Of a DNA stretch of 6,446 bases, positions 5,049-6,446 are shown one piece after another. A program made the position numbers and the translations under genes. The stretch's first letter is position 1. Each line of letters starts with the position of its first letter. The notes under the pieces are model-generated. The model saw only the letters and a program-made list of their open reading frames with translations. It searched no databases and was not told the origin of the DNA. Where the stretch lies: the NCBI GenBank assembly GCA_023402505.1, contig JAEYGD010000201.1, positions 1 through 6,446 of the forward strand, written 5' to 3'. This stretch comes from Actinomycetes bacterium. Lineage in GTDB: Bacteria > Actinomycetota > Actinomycetes > Mycobacteriales > Micromonosporaceae.

Positions 5049-6446
5049 CCCATCGTCGTGGTTGGCCGGCGCCGCCGGACGCGCCACCGGCTGTCGAGTC
5101 GCCTCCCCCGCCGGCCGCGCGCCGCACCGCCGCCGTCGCGGGGTCGGGCAGCCGGGCCCGGTCCACCTTGCCGCCCACGTTGCGCGGGATGCGGTCGAGC
5201 GGGGCGAAGGTGGTGCGGTGCAGCACCGACCCGTAGCGGTGGCGCAGTTGCGCCCGCAGCGACGGCACCAGTGCCGGCCAGTCGCCACCGGCGACGGGCA
5301 CCACGAACACCACCAGCCGGCTGACCAGCCCGTCCGGGTCGGTCACCGGGGCCGCGGCGCAGTCGGCGACGAGCGGATGCTCGGCGAGGGTGGCCTCGAC
5401 CGCCGCGAGTTCCAGCCGGTGCCCGGCGAGCTTGACCTGCTGGTCCATCCGGCCGACGTGTTCGAGTGTCCCGTCGAAGCGGCGCCGCCCGAGGTCGCCG
5501 GTGCGGTAGCACTGGGCGGTCGCGACGTCGGCCGGCGCGACACCGCGCAGCGGACGGAACGGCGCGGTGACCGGGGCGGGTCCGCCGGCGACCGGCAGGT
5601 AGCCGCTGACGGCGAACGGGCTGCGGACGACGATCTCCCCGGTCACCCCGGCGGGGCAGAGCCGGTCCCGCCCGTCCACGACGAGGACCTGGCGGCCGGG
5701 AATCGCCTCCCCGATCGGCACGCGCTCACCAGCGACCGGCGCGACGAGCCGGTACGCGGTCGCCGCCACCGTCTCGGTCGGCCCGTAGACGTTCCACAGC
5801 CGGGCCTGCGGCAGCAGGCGACGCAGCCGGTTGGCCAGCCCGACCCCGAGCACCTCCCCCATCAGGAACAGGTCGGCCAGGCGGTCCGGGGCGGTGTCGC
5901 GGTCGATCGCGTCCGCGAGTTCCCGGGCGAAGCTCGGTACGGTCTGCAGGAAGGTGACGCCCTCGCGGTGCAGCCACCGCACGAACCGCTCCGGGTGGAT
6001 CCGGACCCGGTCGGGCACCGGCACCAGCGTCGCGCCGGAGACGAGGGTCGCGAACACCTCGCACAGGCTCGGGTCGTGCTCGACGGCGGCCCACTGCGCC
6101 ACCCGGGACCCGGGCCGCAGCCGGGCGGTGCGGGCCAGCCAGTCGGCGAACTGCGCGAGCGCCGCGTGGGTCTGCCGGACGCCCTTCGGCCGCCCGGTCG
6201 AGCCGGAGGTGAAGGCGACGTACGCCGCCGCCGCCGGATCGGTCGGGCCGGGCGGCGCCGGTTCCCCGGCCGGTCGCTCCGGCAGGGCGAGCACCTGCCC
6301 GCCCTGCTCGTTCTGGTACCACCCAACCACCGGGTCGTCGCCGGGGTCCCCGTCGACCAGCAGCGCGGCCGGCCGCAGGTCGGCCAGCACCAGCCGGGCC
6401 CGCAGTACCCCGGCCCCCCGGGGCAGCCCCACCACGTGTCCCCCCG
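5026..6446 (-). CDS. sgcC1-like: Free-standing NRPS adenylation enzyme for beta-tyrosine-type acid (SgcC1-like), 5' end cut off by window
   Basis: This is the C-terminal ~470 residues of an AMP-forming adenylation enzyme that activates an amino acid and loads it on a carrier protein. Counting from the GTG codon at 6435: A3 FTSGSTGRPKG 75-85, A4 region EHDPSLCEVF 119-128, A5 NVYGPTET 215-222, A6 GEIVV 266-270, A7 YRTGDLG 310-316, A8 GRMDQQVKLAGHRLE 328-342, and A10 NVGGKVDRARL 419-429 with catalytic Lys423. The reading frame stays open past that GTG to the window edge, and GGHVVGLPRGA resembles the A2 motif. The real start therefore lies outside, perhaps 100 residues away. My alignment to GrsA gives pocket residues D-P-C-Q-F-M-V-A-A-K. 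No carrier domain follows; a Gly/Ala-rich tail ends the protein, so the carrier must act in trans. Beta-tyrosine as substrate is inferred from the aminomutase next door, whose start it overlaps. Confidence 0.9.
   Translation of the reverse strand, partial: GGHVVGLPRGAGVLRARLVLADLRPAALLVDGDPGDDPVVGWYQNEQGGQVLALPERPAGEPAPPGPTDPAAAAYVAFTSGSTGRPKGVRQTHAALAQFADWLARTARLRPGSRVAQWAAVEHDPSLCEVFATLVSGATLVPVPDRVRIHPERFVRWLHREGVTFLQTVPSFARELADAIDRDTAPDRLADLFLMGEVLGVGLANRLRRLLPQARLWNVYGPTETVAATAYRLVAPVAGERVPIGEAIPGRQVLVVDGRDRLCPAGVTGEIVVRSPFAVSGYLPVAGGPAPVTAPFRPLRGVAPADVATAQCYRTGDLGRRRFDGTLEHVGRMDQQVKLAGHRLELAAVEATLAEHPLVADCAAAPVTDPDGLVSRLVVFVVPVAGGDWPALVPSLRAQLRHRYGSVLHRTTFAPLDRIPRNVGGKVDRARLPDPATAAVRRAAGGGGDSTAGGASGGAGQPRRWDEEHGSH

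Noticed and set aside
5082..5115. GGDS in the adenylation tail as a phosphopantetheine attachment site
   Set aside because: The surroundings are Gly/Ala repeats without the helices or the hydrophobic FxxLGGxS context of a carrier domain.
5049..5288. Earlier ATG at 5288 for the aminomutase
   Set aside because: The 80 extra residues overlap the adenylation enzyme A10 region, have no similarity to MIO enzymes, and exceed the family length.
3417..5324. A 635-codon open frame on the plus strand
   Set aside because: It is antisense to the aminomutase, with low-complexity Val/Gly/Arg-rich translation and no motif.
6433..6435. GTG at 6435 as the start of the adenylation gene
   Set aside because: The frame is open beyond it and the flanking residues look like motif A2; a start here would remove the N-terminal part of the domain.

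Overview
The window is very GC-rich, with strongly G/C-biased third codon positions, GTG as well as ATG starts and GGAGG ribosome sites. This points to an actinomycete (Streptomyces/Micromonospora type). All five recognisable genes lie on the minus strand and almost fill the window, so transcription runs from right to left. No tRNA, rRNA, mobile element, CRISPR array or long repeat was seen.

In transcription order, right to left, the genes are: (1) a free-standing NRPS adenylation enzyme, cut by the right edge (5026 to beyond 6446); (2) a complete MIO-type tyrosine 2,3-aminomutase (3429-5048); (3) a complete flavin-dependent phenolic halogenase (1871-3391); (4) a complete stand-alone NRPS condensation enzyme (487-1884); (5) after a 138-bp gap, the N-terminal part of a TylM1/DesVI-like SAM-dependent sugar N-methyltransferase, cut by the left edge (before 1 to 348). 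Genes 1/2 and 3/4 overlap and genes 2/3 are 37 bp apart, so 1-4 look like one translationally coupled unit. The methyltransferase has its own strong ribosome site and may be read through or separately controlled.

The four right-hand genes correspond one for one to the beta-tyrosine branch of the C-1027-type nine-membered enediyne pathway (SgcC4 aminomutase, SgcC1 adenylation, SgcC3 halogenase, SgcC5 condensation). The expected flow is: L-tyrosine is isomerised to beta-tyrosine, adenylated, loaded on a carrier protein in trans, chlorinated on the ring, then joined to a core alcohol or amine by the condensation enzyme. A sugar N-methyltransferase next door would fit an amino-deoxysugar on the same product. 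The carrier protein, any ring hydroxylase, a flavin reductase and the enediyne PKS are not in the window. The enediyne assignment is therefore an inference from this sub-pathway and not something the window proves. This is probably a recognised pathway type in a possibly new cluster, not an unknown class of system.
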